From Fusobacterium perfoetens (lineage in GTDB: Bacteria; Fusobacteriota; Fusobacteriia; Fusobacteriales; Fusobacteriaceae), in assembly GCF_021531475.1 (NCBI RefSeq), contig NZ_JADYTX010000017.1, positions 1-45,108 of the forward strand: a DNA stretch of 45,108 nucleotides, given 5' to 3'. The translations under genes were made by a program, and so were the position numbers. This document shows positions 8,216 to 16,748 of this stretch, in pieces; position 1 is the stretch's first letter, and each line of letters starts with the position of its first letter. The notes beneath the pieces were generated by a model. It was not told where the DNA came from, made no database searches, and saw only the letters and a list, made by a program, of their open reading frames with translations.

Positions 8216-8914
8216 ATGAAAAAAATAGATTTTAAAGGAAGTGTTGTATTAAATCCAGTGCCAGTGGTTTTAATAACTAGTAAAAACAGTGAGGGAAAAG
8301 AAAATGTATTTACAGTTGCTTGGACTGGGACAATATGTACAAAACCTCCAATGCTTTCAATCTCTATAAGACCTGAAAGATTATCTTATGAGTATATAAA
8401 AGAAAGTCAAGAGTTTATAGTAAATCTACCGACAGTGGCTCTTACAAAGGAAACAGATTTTTGTGGAGTTCGTTCTGGAAGAGTTGTTGATAAGATAAAA
8501 GAGATGGGATTTACAATGAAAGAGGGAGAACAGGTTGGTTGTTCATATATAGATGAGTGTCCAATAAATATTGAGTGTCGTGTAAAAAGTATTATCCCTC
8601 TTGGAACTCACGATCTGTTTTTGGCAGAGGTTTTGACTTCTCATATAGATGAAAATCTTTTAGATGAAAATGGAAAGATACATTTTGAAGAGGCAAACCT
8701 AATAAACTATTGTCATGGAGAATATTTTCCTATGTCTAAAAAAGTTTTAGGAAGTTTTGGATTTTCTGTTATGAAAGAAAAAACAAAGATAAAAAAGGGG
8801 TTGGTTAATAAAAAAGCTCCTAAAAAAACAGAAGAGAATAAACAAACAGAGGAAAAACCTAAAAAAAGAAAATATGGAAACCGTATGAAAAAGAAAAATG
8901 CTTTAAATAAATAA
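8216..8914 (+). CDS. Flavin reductase-like FMN-binding protein with lysine-rich tail
   Basis: A 232-aa protein. Residues 1-180 form a split-barrel FMN-binding domain of the flavin reductase-like/DIM6-NTAB family: NPVPVVLITS, NVFTVAWTGTICTKPPMLSISIRP, EFIVNLPT. The last 50 residues are a lysine-rich, low-complexity tail that the family does not need and that could bind nucleic acid. AAGGAG precedes the start. It lies 12 bp after thiEM, in the same orientation, so it is probably cotranscribed, but no role in thiamine metabolism follows from that. The substrate is unknown. Confidence 0.8.
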   Translation: MKKIDFKGSVVLNPVPVVLITSKNSEGKENVFTVAWTGTICTKPPMLSISIRPERLSYEYIKESQEFIVNLPTVALTKETDFCGVRSGRVVDKIKEMGFTMKEGEQVGCSYIDECPINIECRVKSIIPLGTHDLFLAEVLTSHIDENLLDENGKIHFEEANLINYCHGEYFPMSKKVLGSFGFSVMKEKTKIKKGLVNKKAPKKTEENKQTEEKPKKRKYGNRMKKKNALNK

Positions 8915-8988
8915 TTTTTGGTTAGATATAAAAAAATTTTTCTAATAAAATTGAAAAAATAGCTATTTTCATAAAAAAATAATAATCA

Positions 8989-9018
8989 TTGGAAAAATTA
9001 TAGAAAATATGTTAGAAT
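8989..9018 (+). promoter_or_regulatory. Candidate promoter of the DUF1846 gene
   Basis: TTGGAA (8989-8994), 18 bp, TAGAAT (9013-9018). A 14-bp palindrome, AAAATAGCTATTTT, lies just upstream at 8956-8969. The promoter match is moderate and the palindrome is of unknown use. Confidence 0.4.
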
Positions 9019-9053
9019 GTGTGGTTGATAAAATTTATTATAAGGAGATATTT

Positions 9054-10574
9054 ATGAAAATAGGATTTGATCACAATAAATACCTTGAAGAACAATCTAA
9101 ATTTATTTTGGAAAGAGTAAATAATTATGATAAGTTATATTTAGAATTTGGTGGAAAATTATTTTTTGATTTACATGCAAAAAGAGTTTTACCGGGATTT
9201 GATGAAAATGCTAAAATAAAACTATTGCATAGATTAAAAGAAAAAGTAGAGGTTATTATCTGCGTATATGCTGGGGATATTGAGAGAAACAAAATCAGAG
9301 GAGATTTTGGAATCACTTATGATATGGACGTTTTAAAGCTTATTGATGACCTTAGAGATTATGACTTACAAGTAAATAGTGTTGTAATAACAAGATTTGA
9401 AGATCAGCCAGCAACAAAAGTATTCATAAATAAACTTGAGCATAGAGGAATAAAAGTATATAGACACAGAACAACAAAAGGTTATCCAACAGATGTTGAT
9501 ACAATAGTAAGTGAAGAAGGATATGGAAAAAATCCTTACATTGAAACAACTAAACCAATAGTAGTTGTTACAGCTCCAGGACCTGGAAGTGGAAAACTTG
9601 CTACTTGCTTAAATCAACTTTATCACGAAGGAAAAAAAGGAATAAAAGCAGGATATTCTAAATTTGAAACTTTCCCTGTTTGGAACGTTCCTTTAAAACA
9701 CCCTTTAAATATAGCTTATGAGGCAGCAACTGTTGATTTAAAAGATGTAAATATGATAGACCCATTCCATTTAGAGGCTTATGGAAAAATGGCAGTAAAC
9801 TACAACAGAGACGTTGAGGCTTTCCCAGTTCTTAAAAGAATAATCGAAAGAATAACAGGAAATCCATCTGAATATAAATCTCCAACAGATATGGGAGTAA
9901 ATAGAGTTGGATATGGAATAATTGATGATGAAGTTGTAAGACGTGCATCAGAACAAGAAGTAATCAGAAGATATTTAAACGCTGGTTGTGAATATAAAAA
10001 AGGATATATCGACCAAGAAACTTTCCAAAGAGCTAGAATGATAATGGAAGGTCTTCAACTTAAAGAGGAAGATAGAGCAGTTTTAGTAGCAGCTAGAAAA
10101 CGTTTGGAAAAAATAAAAAAAGCTAATAAAAATAATTTGAATAAAACAATGCCATCAGCTGTGGCAATTCAATTAGATGATGGAACTTTAATAACTGGTA
10201 AGAGTTCAGAAACAATGTGTGCAGCAGCATCAGCACTTTTAAACTCTGTAAAATATCTAGCTGGTCTTGAAGATGAAGTTCATTTACTTGCTCAAGAAAC
10301 TTTAGAGCCTATAATGAATTTAAAAATTAATAACTTTGGAAGTAAAAAAGCTACTCTTAACTGTGAAGAAGTATTAATAGCATTAAGTATTTGTGCTTTA
10401 ACAGATGAAAGAGCTAAAAATGCAATAGAACAACTTCCAAAATTAAAAGGTTCTCAAGCTCACTCTACTATAATTTTAGGAAAAGTAGATGAACAACTTT
10501 TAAGAAAACTTGGAATGGACGTAACTTGTGATATGGTATTCCCAACAGAGAACTTATACTATAACGAATTGTAA
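9054..10574 (+). CDS. DUF1846 (UPF0371) family protein
   Basis: A 506-aa protein of the usual length for DUF1846, a family found across Firmicutes and Fusobacteria. Recognisable segments are the N-terminal [12 protein letters not shown]...[32 protein letters not shown] (a P-loop-like glycine stretch around residue 180), and [16 protein letters not shown]. Structures exist for the family but no established biochemical role; a nucleotide or phosphate-binding enzyme is plausible from GPGSGKLAT. The start at 9054 follows AAGGAG (9043-9048); the longer frame from 9009 has no ribosome site. It has its own promoter and terminator, so it is probably monocistronic. Confidence 0.85.
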   Translation: MKIGFDHNKYLEEQSKFILERVNNYDKLYLEFGGKLFFDLHAKRVLPGFDENAKIKLLHRLKEKVEVIICVYAGDIERNKIRGDFGITYDMDVLKLIDDLRDYDLQVNSVVITRFEDQPATKVFINKLEHRGIKVYRHRTTKGYPTDVDTIVSEEGYGKNPYIETTKPIVVVTAPGPGSGKLATCLNQLYHEGKKGIKAGYSKFETFPVWNVPLKHPLNIAYEAATVDLKDVNMIDPFHLEAYGKMAVNYNRDVEAFPVLKRIIERITGNPSEYKSPTDMGVNRVGYGIIDDEVVRRASEQEVIRRYLNAGCEYKKGYIDQETFQRARMIMEGLQLKEEDRAVLVAARKRLEKIKKANKNNLNKTMPSAVAIQLDDGTLITGKSSETMCAAASALLNSVKYLAGLEDEVHLLAQETLEPIMNLKINNFGSKKATLNCEEVLIALSICALTDERAKNAIEQLPKLKGSQAHSTIILGKVDEQLLRKLGMDVTCDMVFPTENLYYNEL

Positions 10575-10589
10575 TATGAGATTATTAAG

Positions 10590-10622
10590 AAGTGGAGATA
10601 ATTTTTGTCTTCACTTTTTTTG
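10590..10622 (+). terminator. Intrinsic terminator after the DUF1846 gene
   Basis: AAGTGGAGA (10590-10598) pairs with TCTTCACTT (10608-10616), followed by a T-run. Confidence 0.8.
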
Positions 10623-10651
10623 TGTAAAAAAATAAAAAAAACTTAAAAAAA

Positions 10652-10694
10652 TTAGCACTCAACTATTGACATTGCTAATAAAAAGTACTATCAT
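10652..10694 (+). promoter_or_regulatory. CIRCE element and promoter of hsp20
   Basis: TTAGCACTC (10652-10660), a 9-bp spacer, then CATTGCTAA (10670-10678). The CIRCE consensus is TTAGCACTC-N9-GAGTGCTAA, so the left arm is perfect, the spacing exact, and the right arm 7/9. The promoter TTGACA (10666-10671), 17 bp, TATCAT (10689-10694) overlaps the right arm, so HrcA binding would block it. Confidence 0.85.
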
Positions 10695-10783
10695 ATAGTT
10701 ATCAAAAGGAAAGAAAATAAAAAATTATATCAGACTACTCGTTAAGAGCATAAAGGTATAACATAAAAGAGGAGTTGATTGAT

Positions 10784-11212
10784 ATGTTACCAAGTATTTT
10801 TAACAGAGGATTTATGAATGACTTTTTTGATGATGATTTTTTAATGGACTTCAGAGGAAATAAAACAAATAACCTAATGAAATCAGATATAAAAGAGATG
10901 GAAAATAGTTATTTGTTAGAAGTGGAACTTCCTGGATTTGATAAAAACGAGATAAAAGCAGAAGTAAAAAATGGATATCTAGTTATCGAGGCTAAGCACG
11001 ATGAAAACAAAGATGAAAAAGACCAAGAAGGAAAATATATAAGAAAAGAAAGATATTCTGGATATTGCACTAGAAGTTTCTATGTAGGTGAAGGATTAAC
11101 TGAAAAAGACATAAAAGGAAAATTTGAAAATGGTATTTTATGCTTAGAAGTTCCTAAAAAAGAGCCTGAAAAAGCAGTTGAAGAAAAGAAATATATCCAA
11201 ATAGAAGGATAA
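10784..11212 (+). CDS. Small heat shock protein, Hsp20/alpha-crystallin family
   Basis: A 142-aa ATP-independent holdase chaperone. The alpha-crystallin domain spans about residues 35-125: MENSYLLEVELPGFDKNEI, YLVIEAKHDENKDE, and FENGILCLEVPKKEPE, with the conserved G-I-L motif. The acidic N-terminal region (FFDDDFLMDF) and the short tail YIQIEG are typical of the class A bacterial type. The start at 10784 is 9 nt after GAGGAG (10769-10774). It is monocistronic, with a terminator just downstream. The CIRCE site predicts derepression when HrcA is inactivated by heat or misfolded protein. Confidence 0.92.
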   Translation: MLPSIFNRGFMNDFFDDDFLMDFRGNKTNNLMKSDIKEMENSYLLEVELPGFDKNEIKAEVKNGYLVIEAKHDENKDEKDQEGKYIRKERYSGYCTRSFYVGEGLTEKDIKGKFENGILCLEVPKKEPEKAVEEKKYIQIEG

Positions 11213-11235
11213 TTAACCTCCTTGATAGATAGAAA

Positions 11236-11299
11236 GTAAAAGAAGAGCTGTTGCAAGTTGATGATTTTTAACCATTAATTTGCTCAGCTCTTTTTTTTC
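11236..11299 (+). terminator. Intrinsic terminator after hsp20
   Basis: AAGAGCTG-TT-GCAA pairs with TTTGC-T-CAGCTCTT and is followed by eight T. Confidence 0.85.
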
Positions 11300-11328
11300 T
11301 TGACATGAAAAAAAATAGATGTTAATAT
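11300..11328 (+). promoter_or_regulatory. Promoter of the queuosine operon
   Basis: TTGACA (11300-11305), 17 bp, TAATAT (11323-11328). Transcription would start near 11335, placing the riboswitch aptamer at the very 5' end of the RNA. Confidence 0.8.
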
Positions 11329-11339
11329 GTATAAGCAAA

Positions 11340-11382
11340 AGACAGTTCATTTGTACCATCCTGTCTATAAACAAAACTAGGG
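11340..11382 (+). promoter_or_regulatory. preQ1 riboswitch aptamer (class I-like)
   Basis: Stem P1 is AGACAG (11340-11345) with CTGTCT (11361-11366). The loop contains ACC, supplying the C that would pair with preQ1. An A-rich tail ATAAACAAAACTAGGG follows, very like the conserved tail of class I preQ1 aptamers. ACTAG in the tail can form a short pseudoknot with TTTGT in the loop (one mismatch). It precedes an operon that makes preQ1, as expected. The loop is a little longer than in the best-studied examples. Confidence 0.75.
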
Positions 11383-11420
11383 CTATTTTTTTATTGCAAT
11401 TTTTTGGATAATTAAAATAG

Positions 11421-11490
11421 ATGAACTGTTGCAGATTGTGTAGAAATAAATTTTTACATAATTTTATGATGCAGCAGTTTTTATTTTATC
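11421..11490 (+). terminator. Riboswitch expression platform: antiterminator/terminator switch
   Basis: The terminator is AACTGTTGCA (11424-11433) with TGCAGCAGTT (11470-11479), extended by an inner stem (TGTA/TACA, AAAT/ATTT), then a T-rich run. ATGAACTGT (11421-11429) is also a perfect complement of ACAGTTCAT (11342-11350) in the aptamer's P1/loop, and the pairing can extend further with G-U pairs. So without ligand the aptamer strand captures the terminator's 5' arm and transcription continues. With preQ1 bound, the terminator forms. This predicts an OFF switch. Confidence 0.75.
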
Positions 11491-11543
11491 TAAAAATACT
11501 ATAAAAAATTAATAGTCTCTTTTTAAAAAAATAATAACAATTT

Positions 11544-11585
11544 AAAGGAGGTTATACCACTTAAATATTTTAGTGGCTTAAAAAA
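11544..11585 (+). promoter_or_regulatory. Unusual queD ribosome-binding region: Shine-Dalgarno and AUG separated by a hairpin
   Basis: AAAGGAGG (11544-11551) is 34 nt from the queD ATG. Between them CCACT (11557-11561) pairs with AGTGG (11572-11576), with AAA/TTT pairing inside. Folding this hairpin shortens the effective spacing to about 14 nt. An in-frame stop at 11571 rules out an earlier start. Confidence 0.6.
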
Positions 11586-12011
11586 ATGTATAGTTTAGTA
11601 AGTGAAGCAAGTTTTGATAGTGCACATTTTTTAGCACAATATGAGGGAAAATGTAGAAATATCCACGGACATCGTTGGACTGTAAAAGTTGAAATATTTG
11701 GAGAAAAACTTCAGGAAAATGGAAGTAAAAGAGAAATGCTTATTGATTTCGGAGAACTAAAAAGTGAATTAAAAAAACTAGTAGATTTTTATGATCATTC
11801 TCTTATTATTGAAAAAAATACAATGAGAAAAATTACTTTGAATGCTCTTAAGGAAGACGGATTCAGAATTATAGAGGTTGAGTTTAGACCGACTGCAGAA
11901 AATTTTGCAAAAAATTTTTATGATTATTTTATAGAAAAAGGTTTTTCTGTAAAAAGTATTTCTGTTTATGAAACACCGAATAATTGTGCTATATACAGTG
12001 AGATGATGTAA
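11586..12011 (+). CDS. queD: 6-carboxy-5,6,7,8-tetrahydropterin synthase
   Basis: A 141-aa PTPS-fold enzyme that converts 7,8-dihydroneopterin triphosphate to CPH4, the second step of queuosine precursor synthesis. Zinc ligands H14 (FDSAHFL) and H27/H29 (NIHGHRW), catalytic C23 (GKCRN), and the later DH (FYDHS) and ETPNN motifs are visible. The protein begins where other QueD proteins begin, supporting the ATG at 11586 despite the distant ribosome site. The stop codon directly abuts the queE start. First gene of queD-queE-folE-queC-queF. Confidence 0.93.
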   Translation: MYSLVSEASFDSAHFLAQYEGKCRNIHGHRWTVKVEIFGEKLQENGSKREMLIDFGELKSELKKLVDFYDHSLIIEKNTMRKITLNALKEDGFRIIEVEFRPTAENFAKNFYDYFIEKGFSVKSISVYETPNNCAIYSEMM

Positions 12012-12680
12012 ATGATAAATTATAAAGTTGTTGAAATTTTTGAAAGTATTAATGGAGAGGGGAAAAAAGCAGGACAATTAGCACTTTTTATAAGATTTCA
12101 AAAATGTAATTTAAATTGCAGTTATTGTGATACAAAATGGGCAAACAGCGATGATTCTCCTTATACTCTTATGAATTTGGAAGAATTATACAAAAAAGTT
12201 GTGGAAAGTGGGATAAAGAACGTAACAATTACAGGAGGAGAGCCACTTCTTCAAGAAAATATTGAAATATTTTTAAAAAAGTTAGCTGAAAATCCCGAAA
12301 TAAATGTTGAAATAGAAACAAACGGAAGTATAAATTTAAAAAGGTTTGGAGAAATAAAAAATGCTCCATCATTTACAATGGATTATAAACTTCCAAAAAG
12401 TAATATGGAAAAATTTATGGATCTAGAAAATTTTAAATATTTAAAAGAGAAAGATACCGTAAAGTTTGTAGTAAGCAATATTGATGATCTTGAGAGAGCG
12501 AGGGAAATAATTGAAAAATATTCTCTTGTTGAAAAATGTGCAGTATATATAAGTCCTGTTTTTGGAAAGATAGAATTGTCTTCCATGGTTGATTTTATGA
12601 AAAAATATAAAATGAACGGTGTAAATATGCAATTACAAATTCATAAAATAATTTGGGACCCAGAAACAAAAGGAGTTTAA
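12012..12680 (+). CDS. queE: 7-carboxy-7-deazaguanine synthase (radical SAM)
   Basis: A 222-aa radical SAM enzyme that rearranges CPH4 to 7-carboxy-7-deazaguanine. The [4Fe-4S] cluster motif is C32-x3-C36-x2-C39 ([12 protein letters not shown]). Before it lies [20 protein letters not shown], which is typical of QueE, and after it the glycine-rich [10 protein letters not shown] for SAM binding. Length fits the compact QueE type. Start and queD stop are adjacent with no gap, implying coupled translation. It uses the QueD product and hands its product to QueC, both encoded in this operon. Confidence 0.93.
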   Translation: MINYKVVEIFESINGEGKKAGQLALFIRFQKCNLNCSYCDTKWANSDDSPYTLMNLEELYKKVVESGIKNVTITGGEPLLQENIEIFLKKLAENPEINVEIETNGSINLKRFGEIKNAPSFTMDYKLPKSNMEKFMDLENFKYLKEKDTVKFVVSNIDDLERAREIIEKYSLVEKCAVYISPVFGKIELSSMVDFMKKYKMNGVNMQLQIHKIIWDPETKGV

Positions 12681-12682
12681 AG

Positions 12683-13255
12683 ATGGATACAGAAGCAATA
12701 AAATTTCATATAAAGGGATTGATTACAGCTTTGGGAGAAAATTCTGAAAGAGAAGGTCTGAAAGAAACTCCAGAGAGAGTTGCAAAAATGTTTGAAGAGA
12801 TTTTTGAGGGAACAAAATATACAAATGATGAGATTGTCTCTATGTTTAATAAAACTTTTGAAGATGATGTGGTTTCAGAAAATGAAAATATGGTTATCGT
12901 GAGGGATATTGATATTTTTAGTTTTTGCGAACACCATTTAGCACTTATGTATGATATGAGTGTAACAGTTGCTTATATTCCAAAAGGAAAAGTAATCGGA
13001 CTAAGCAAAATTGCAAGAATATGTGATATGGTGAGCAAAAGGCTTCAACTTCAAGAGAGAATAGGAAAAGATATAGCTTACATAATGGAAAAAGTTACAG
13101 GCTCTTCAGATGTAGCAGTTTTGATAAAAGGAAAACATAGTTGTATGACAATGAGAGGAATTAAAAAAAATAATAGTTTTACAGAAACAATTGTTTTTAA
13201 TGGAAAATTTAAAAATAATTTTATGTTGCAAAATAAATTATACAACATGATTTAG
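12683..13255 (+). CDS. folE: GTP cyclohydrolase I
   Basis: A 190-aa enzyme that opens GTP to dihydroneopterin triphosphate, the entry step for both folate and queuosine. Zinc ligands C82 and H85 (FCEHHLALM) and C154 ([10 protein letters not shown]) are present, plus LSKIARI and the [10 protein letters not shown] helix. The start at 12683 follows AAAAGGAG (12668-12674), 2 nt past the queE stop. Its place between queE and queC indicates it is dedicated here to the queuosine pathway. It would be switched off with it by preQ1. Confidence 0.95.
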   Translation: MDTEAIKFHIKGLITALGENSEREGLKETPERVAKMFEEIFEGTKYTNDEIVSMFNKTFEDDVVSENENMVIVRDIDIFSFCEHHLALMYDMSVTVAYIPKGKVIGLSKIARICDMVSKRLQLQERIGKDIAYIMEKVTGSSDVAVLIKGKHSCMTMRGIKKNNSFTETIVFNGKFKNNFMLQNKLYNMI

Positions 13256-13264
13256 GAGGAAAGA

Positions 13265-13975
13265 ATGAAAGCGTTGATTTTATTTAGTGGTGGAATAGAT
13301 AGTACAACTTGTTTAGCAATGGCTATTGAAAAATATGGAAGAGAAAATGTTATTGCTTTAAGTACTTTGTATGGACAAAAACATACAAAAGAATTAAAGG
13401 CAGCAAGGGATATAGCAAAATATTATAATGTAGAACTTTTAGAAATTGATTTGACAAAAATATTTGCATATAGTAGCTGTTCTTTGTTGGCTCATTCAGA
13501 TAAAAAAATACCACATAGCAGTTATGCAAATCAGTTGAAAGAAGCAGAAGGAGAAACAGTTTCAACTTATGTTCCTTTCAGAAATGGATTATTTTTGTCA
13601 GTGGCAGCAAGTATAGCACTTTCTAAAGATTGTGATGTCATTTTATACGGAGCTCACGGTGATGATGCAGCAGGAAATGCTTATCCTGACTGTAGCAAAG
13701 AATTTAACGATGCTATAAATTTGGCAATTTATGAGGGAAGTGGAAAAAAATTAAAAGTCGAAGCTCCTTTTGTAGATATGCATAAAAAAGATATAGTAAA
13801 AATTGGACTTGATTTAAAAGTACCATATGAATTAACGTGGAGCTGTTATGAAGGAAAAGAATTTTCATGTGGAGAATGTGGAACTTGTATAGATAGAGAA
13901 AGAGCTTTTGAATTAAATGGGACAGTTGACCCATTGGTAAAATTAAGGGAGGAAAAAAATGAGAGAATTAGATAA
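13265..13975 (+). CDS. queC: 7-cyano-7-deazaguanine (preQ0) synthase
   Basis: A 236-aa ATP-dependent enzyme that turns 7-carboxy-7-deazaguanine plus ammonia into preQ0. The PP-loop motif is SGGIDSTT (residues 8-15). The C-terminal zinc site uses the cysteines in [32 protein letters not shown] is the substrate-binding stretch typical of QueC. AGGAGG lies directly upstream. The 3' end overlaps queF by 17 nt. Confidence 0.95.
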   Translation: MKALILFSGGIDSTTCLAMAIEKYGRENVIALSTLYGQKHTKELKAARDIAKYYNVELLEIDLTKIFAYSSCSLLAHSDKKIPHSSYANQLKEAEGETVSTYVPFRNGLFLSVAASIALSKDCDVILYGAHGDDAAGNAYPDCSKEFNDAINLAIYEGSGKKLKVEAPFVDMHKKDIVKIGLDLKVPYELTWSCYEGKEFSCGECGTCIDRERAFELNGTVDPLVKLREEKNERIR

Positions 13976-14441
13976 TTTAACACTTTTAGGAAATCAAGGA
14001 GTGAAATATCCTCGGGATTATGCACCTGAGGTGCTAGAAACTTTTGATAATAAACATGTTGAAAATGACTATTTTGTAAAATTTAATTGTCCTGAGTTTA
14101 CAAGCCTTTGTCCAATCACAGGTCAGCCTGATTTTGCAAATATAGTAATTTCTTATGTGCCAAATATAAAAATGGTTGAAAGTAAATCTTTAAAATTGTA
14201 TTTATTTAGTTTTAGAAATCATGGGGATTTCCATGAAGATTGTATAAATATAATAATGAAAGACTTAATAAAGTTGATGGATCCAAAATATATAGAAGTA
14301 TGGGGAAAATTTACTCCAAGAGGAGGAATCTCAATTGATCCATACTGTAATTATGGAAAAAAAGGGACAAAATGGGAGGAGATAGCTTTTAATCGTATGT
14401 CTAACCACGATTTATATCCTGAAAAAGTAGATAATAGATAA
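13959..14441 (+). CDS. queF: NADPH-dependent preQ0 reductase
   Basis: A 160-aa unimodular (YkvM-type) QueF that reduces the nitrile preQ0 to the amine preQ1, the ligand predicted for the riboswitch at the head of this operon. Catalytic C51 ([12 protein letters not shown]), D58 and the E74-S-K-S-L-K-L-Y motif that binds NADPH/substrate are visible, as is [10 protein letters not shown]. The start overlaps queC and follows GGGAGG. As the last enzyme before tRNA insertion, it closes a feedback loop at the RNA level. No tgt, queA or queG lies nearby. Confidence 0.95.
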   Translation: MRELDNLTLLGNQGVKYPRDYAPEVLETFDNKHVENDYFVKFNCPEFTSLCPITGQPDFANIVISYVPNIKMVESKSLKLYLFSFRNHGDFHEDCINIIMKDLIKLMDPKYIEVWGKFTPRGGISIDPYCNYGKKGTKWEEIAFNRMSNHDLYPEKVDNR

Positions 14442-14482
14442 AATATTTGTAATATTTTCTATTAATTGAATAGAAGTAAAAG

Positions 14483-14514
14483 AAGAGCTAGGATTTGTTT
14501 CCTAGCTCTTTTAT
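14483..14514. terminator. Strong intrinsic terminator, shared by convergent genes
   Basis: AAGAGCTAGGA (14483-14493) pairs with TCCTAGCTCTT (14500-14510) and is followed by T. It sits between queF and the convergent response regulator gene and can act in both directions. Confidence 0.9.
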
Positions 14515-14518
14515 AGTT

Positions 14519-15133
14519 TTATTTCCATAAATATTTATTTTTTGGTCTTCCAATTTTTCCATAGATTATCTTCATATGAATTTTTTCACATTCAACAAGA
14601 TAATTCATATATTTATTGACTGTTTTAGGAGCTAGTCCAGTGATTTCAGAAATCTCTTCAATAGTTATATATCTATCAAGATTTTCCATTTTTTCTTTTA
14701 TCAGAATAATAGTGTTTTGGTTGATTCCTTTTCTATAATCAAAATTTAATTTTTCTTTTGATTTTTCATTAGTTTTTAGATGTACATTAACTCTTGAATA
14801 AAGATCCAAAACTTTTATTGGCTTAATAGCAAAATCATTTGCTCCAACTTCAAAGAATTGTTCAGCTACTTTTTCCTCTCCCTCAATAGTGAGAGCAATA
14901 ATAGGAACATCTTTGTTAATTTGACGAATAAGTTTTACTCCTAGAATTCCATTTATATAAGGAAGATGGTAATCAATAATAATGATATCTATATTATTAT
15001 CAGAATTTATTATTTTTAATCCCTCTTCTACATTATGAGCTACAAGAGTATCCCAATCTTTTATTTTAAAAAATTCAGAGATGGCAAAAAGTATCTCTTC
15101 TGAATCATCTATAATTAAAATCTTATTTTTCAT
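14519..15133 (-). CDS. DNA-binding response regulator
   Basis: A 204-aa regulator. The receiver domain (about 1-120) has acidic D9/D10, phospho-acceptor D54 (IIIDYHLPYI), T/S in IIALTIEG and K in FAIKPIK. A linker follows, then a C-terminal helix-turn-helix (about 145-204: YITIEEISEITGLAPKTVNKYMNYLVE), resembling the DNA-binding part of CitB/DcuR-type regulators. The ATG at 15133 follows AAGGAGAG and overlaps the kinase gene by 11 nt, so the pair is translationally coupled. Likely targets are the two repeat-bearing promoters at 16612 and 19137; this is inference from position and shared sequence. Confidence 0.88.
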   Translation of the reverse strand: MKNKILIIDDSEEILFAISEFFKIKDWDTLVAHNVEEGLKIINSDNNIDIIIIDYHLPYINGILGVKLIRQINKDVPIIALTIEGEEKVAEQFFEVGANDFAIKPIKVLDLYSRVNVHLKTNEKSKEKLNFDYRKGINQNTIILIKEKMENLDRYITIEEISEITGLAPKTVNKYMNYLVECEKIHMKIIYGKIGRPKNKYLWK

Positions 15134-16520
15134 TTTTAATACTCTCCTTTCCAAGAACTATAAAAAATTTAGTTCCATAATTTTTTTTACTTTTTACAAA
15201 GACTTTACTTTTATGTTCTTCAAGAACTTTTTTTACAAAATTTAATCCAATTCCAGATGAACTCTTAGTGGAATATCCTTTATTAAAAATATTTTTCATC
15301 TGAAATTTATCCATTCCAATTCCATTATCTTCAACAATAATTAAAACAGAAGAAGAGTAACTTTTAACAACAATATTTATTACTCCATCTTTTTTATTTC
15401 CAATAGCCTCATAAGAGTTTATTATCAAATTTATTATAGCTCTTGAAAAAACTATCTTATTTACTTTAAGTTTTATGTTAGGACAATAATTTTTAAATTT
15501 TATATAGTTTATTGAGTTATGAGTAGAAAGATAAGAGAAAATAAAATCAAAAACCTTTTGTAACTTTAAAGCATTTTTAGTAGAATCTCTTAAAATTTCT
15601 GAAATCATAATATTACATCTATCTAAAGAGGCATCAATTCTTTTGAAATAATCTAATTTTCTAGGATTTTCTTCGTCCATATTAAGAATCTCTACAAGAG
15701 TTCCTATTGAAAAAAGAGGAGTTTTTAAATCGTGTACTAAATATTGAATCTCTTTTAAATATCTATTTTCAGTTTCTTGTATGGCTAATTCTGAAAGAGT
15801 CTGATTTATCTGTTTTTCATTTTCGTAGATATTTTTTGTTTTCTCTTGATCAAGAAATAATAAGAGCAAAGTTATAGAGAAAATAAAAAATATAATGAAA
15901 AGACAAAATCCTATAAAATCTAATAAAAAAGAGGCATCTAAAAGATCAGCCATAGCTTTTAAATCAAAAAATATTTCACCAGTATTTGCATATTCTAAAA
16001 AGGAGAAATATTTAGTGATCTCGAGCCACTGTATTCCTATAAAGATTAAAAATAATACCATATTTCTTTTAAATAAACTAATATTTTTAAATCTTTGATT
16101 GGAGTGGATAGATATATATATCATTTCAAGAATAGCCACTTTTCCAAAATAATAATCCATATCATAATAATATTTATAAACTAAAAGATATATTATTTGA
16201 ATCAAGAAAAATCCAAATAAAATTTTAAGAAAATAATTCTGTTTTTTATTTAGTTCTATCTCAGTTGAATCCATTAGTAAAAATACAGACAAAAAAATTG
16301 GGAACAGAGTAAGAGTATTAAAAAAAACTAGATAAAAAGCAGAATAGATAAGATATTCAATACTCCATAAATCTACAATTTTATTAAAATACTTATAGAT
16401 ATTGAATATGTAAGGTAGCAAAAAATTTGGTAAGATAATACTAAAAGCCACCATAATGATTCCCCAAATAGATTCTTTTTTATTAAGTTTTATTTCAAAA
16501 AATTTATTTAAATTTTCCAT
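15123..16520 (-). CDS. Membrane sensor histidine kinase
   Basis: A 465-aa kinase. The N-terminal 225 residues hold six or seven hydrophobic segments with little extracytoplasmic sequence, suggesting it senses something in or near the membrane. A short coiled-coil leads to the H-box LVHDLKTPLFSIG (H263). The HATPase domain has NLIINSYEAI (N-box), EDNGIGMD (G1), FNKGYSTK (F) and SSGIGLNFVKKV (G2). The start is ATG 16520 with a GGGG run upstream; the TTG at 16532 is less likely. It is transcribed divergently from ggt and partners the response regulator that overlaps its 3' end. The signal is unknown. Confidence 0.9.
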   Translation of the reverse strand: MENLNKFFEIKLNKKESIWGIIMVAFSIILPNFLLPYIFNIYKYFNKIVDLWSIEYLIYSAFYLVFFNTLTLFPIFLSVFLLMDSTEIELNKKQNYFLKILFGFFLIQIIYLLVYKYYYDMDYYFGKVAILEMIYISIHSNQRFKNISLFKRNMVLFLIFIGIQWLEITKYFSFLEYANTGEIFFDLKAMADLLDASFLLDFIGFCLFIIFFIFSITLLLLFLDQEKTKNIYENEKQINQTLSELAIQETENRYLKEIQYLVHDLKTPLFSIGTLVEILNMDEENPRKLDYFKRIDASLDRCNIMISEILRDSTKNALKLQKVFDFIFSYLSTHNSINYIKFKNYCPNIKLKVNKIVFSRAIINLIINSYEAIGNKKDGVINIVVKSYSSSVLIIVEDNGIGMDKFQMKNIFNKGYSTKSSSGIGLNFVKKVLEEHKSKVFVKSKKNYGTKFFIVLGKESIKNEK

Positions 16521-16561
16521 AAATAGCCCCAAAATACTTAAAAATAATTATTCTATCTAAT

Positions 16562-16590
16562 ATTATAACTAAAAAATGAAATAATTGCAA
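16562..16590 (-). promoter_or_regulatory. Promoter of the two-component operon
   Basis: On the minus strand: TTGCAA (16590-16585), 17 bp, TATAAT (16567-16562), 42 bp upstream of the kinase start. Confidence 0.65.
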
Positions 16591-16611
16591 AAAAATAAAA
16601 AATATTCTTGA

Positions 16612-16676
16612 GAGAAAAAAGAGAAAAAAGAGAAAAAATAAAAATAAATTTACAAAACAAAAAAATGTAGTATACT
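16612..16676 (+). promoter_or_regulatory. Triple GAGAAAAAA repeat and promoter of the ggt operon
   Basis: GAGAAAAAA occurs three times in exact tandem (16612-16620, 16621-16629, 16630-16638). The promoter TTTACA (16649-16654), 16 bp, TATACT (16671-16676) follows. The third repeat starts 19 nt before the -35. The same array, distance and promoter type recur at 19137-19201. Position upstream of the -35 fits an activator binding site. Confidence 0.7.
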
Positions 16677-16748
16677 TATTAGTAAGAGAACAAAAAATAT
16701 TAAAAATAATCTTTTAAATTTTAAATAAAACATAAAGGGGGTAAGTTT

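Noticed and set aside
8978-8994. Possible Fur box (AATAATAATCATT) before the DUF1846 gene
   Set aside because: Only a half-site-like match in very AT-rich DNA; no iron-related gene nearby.
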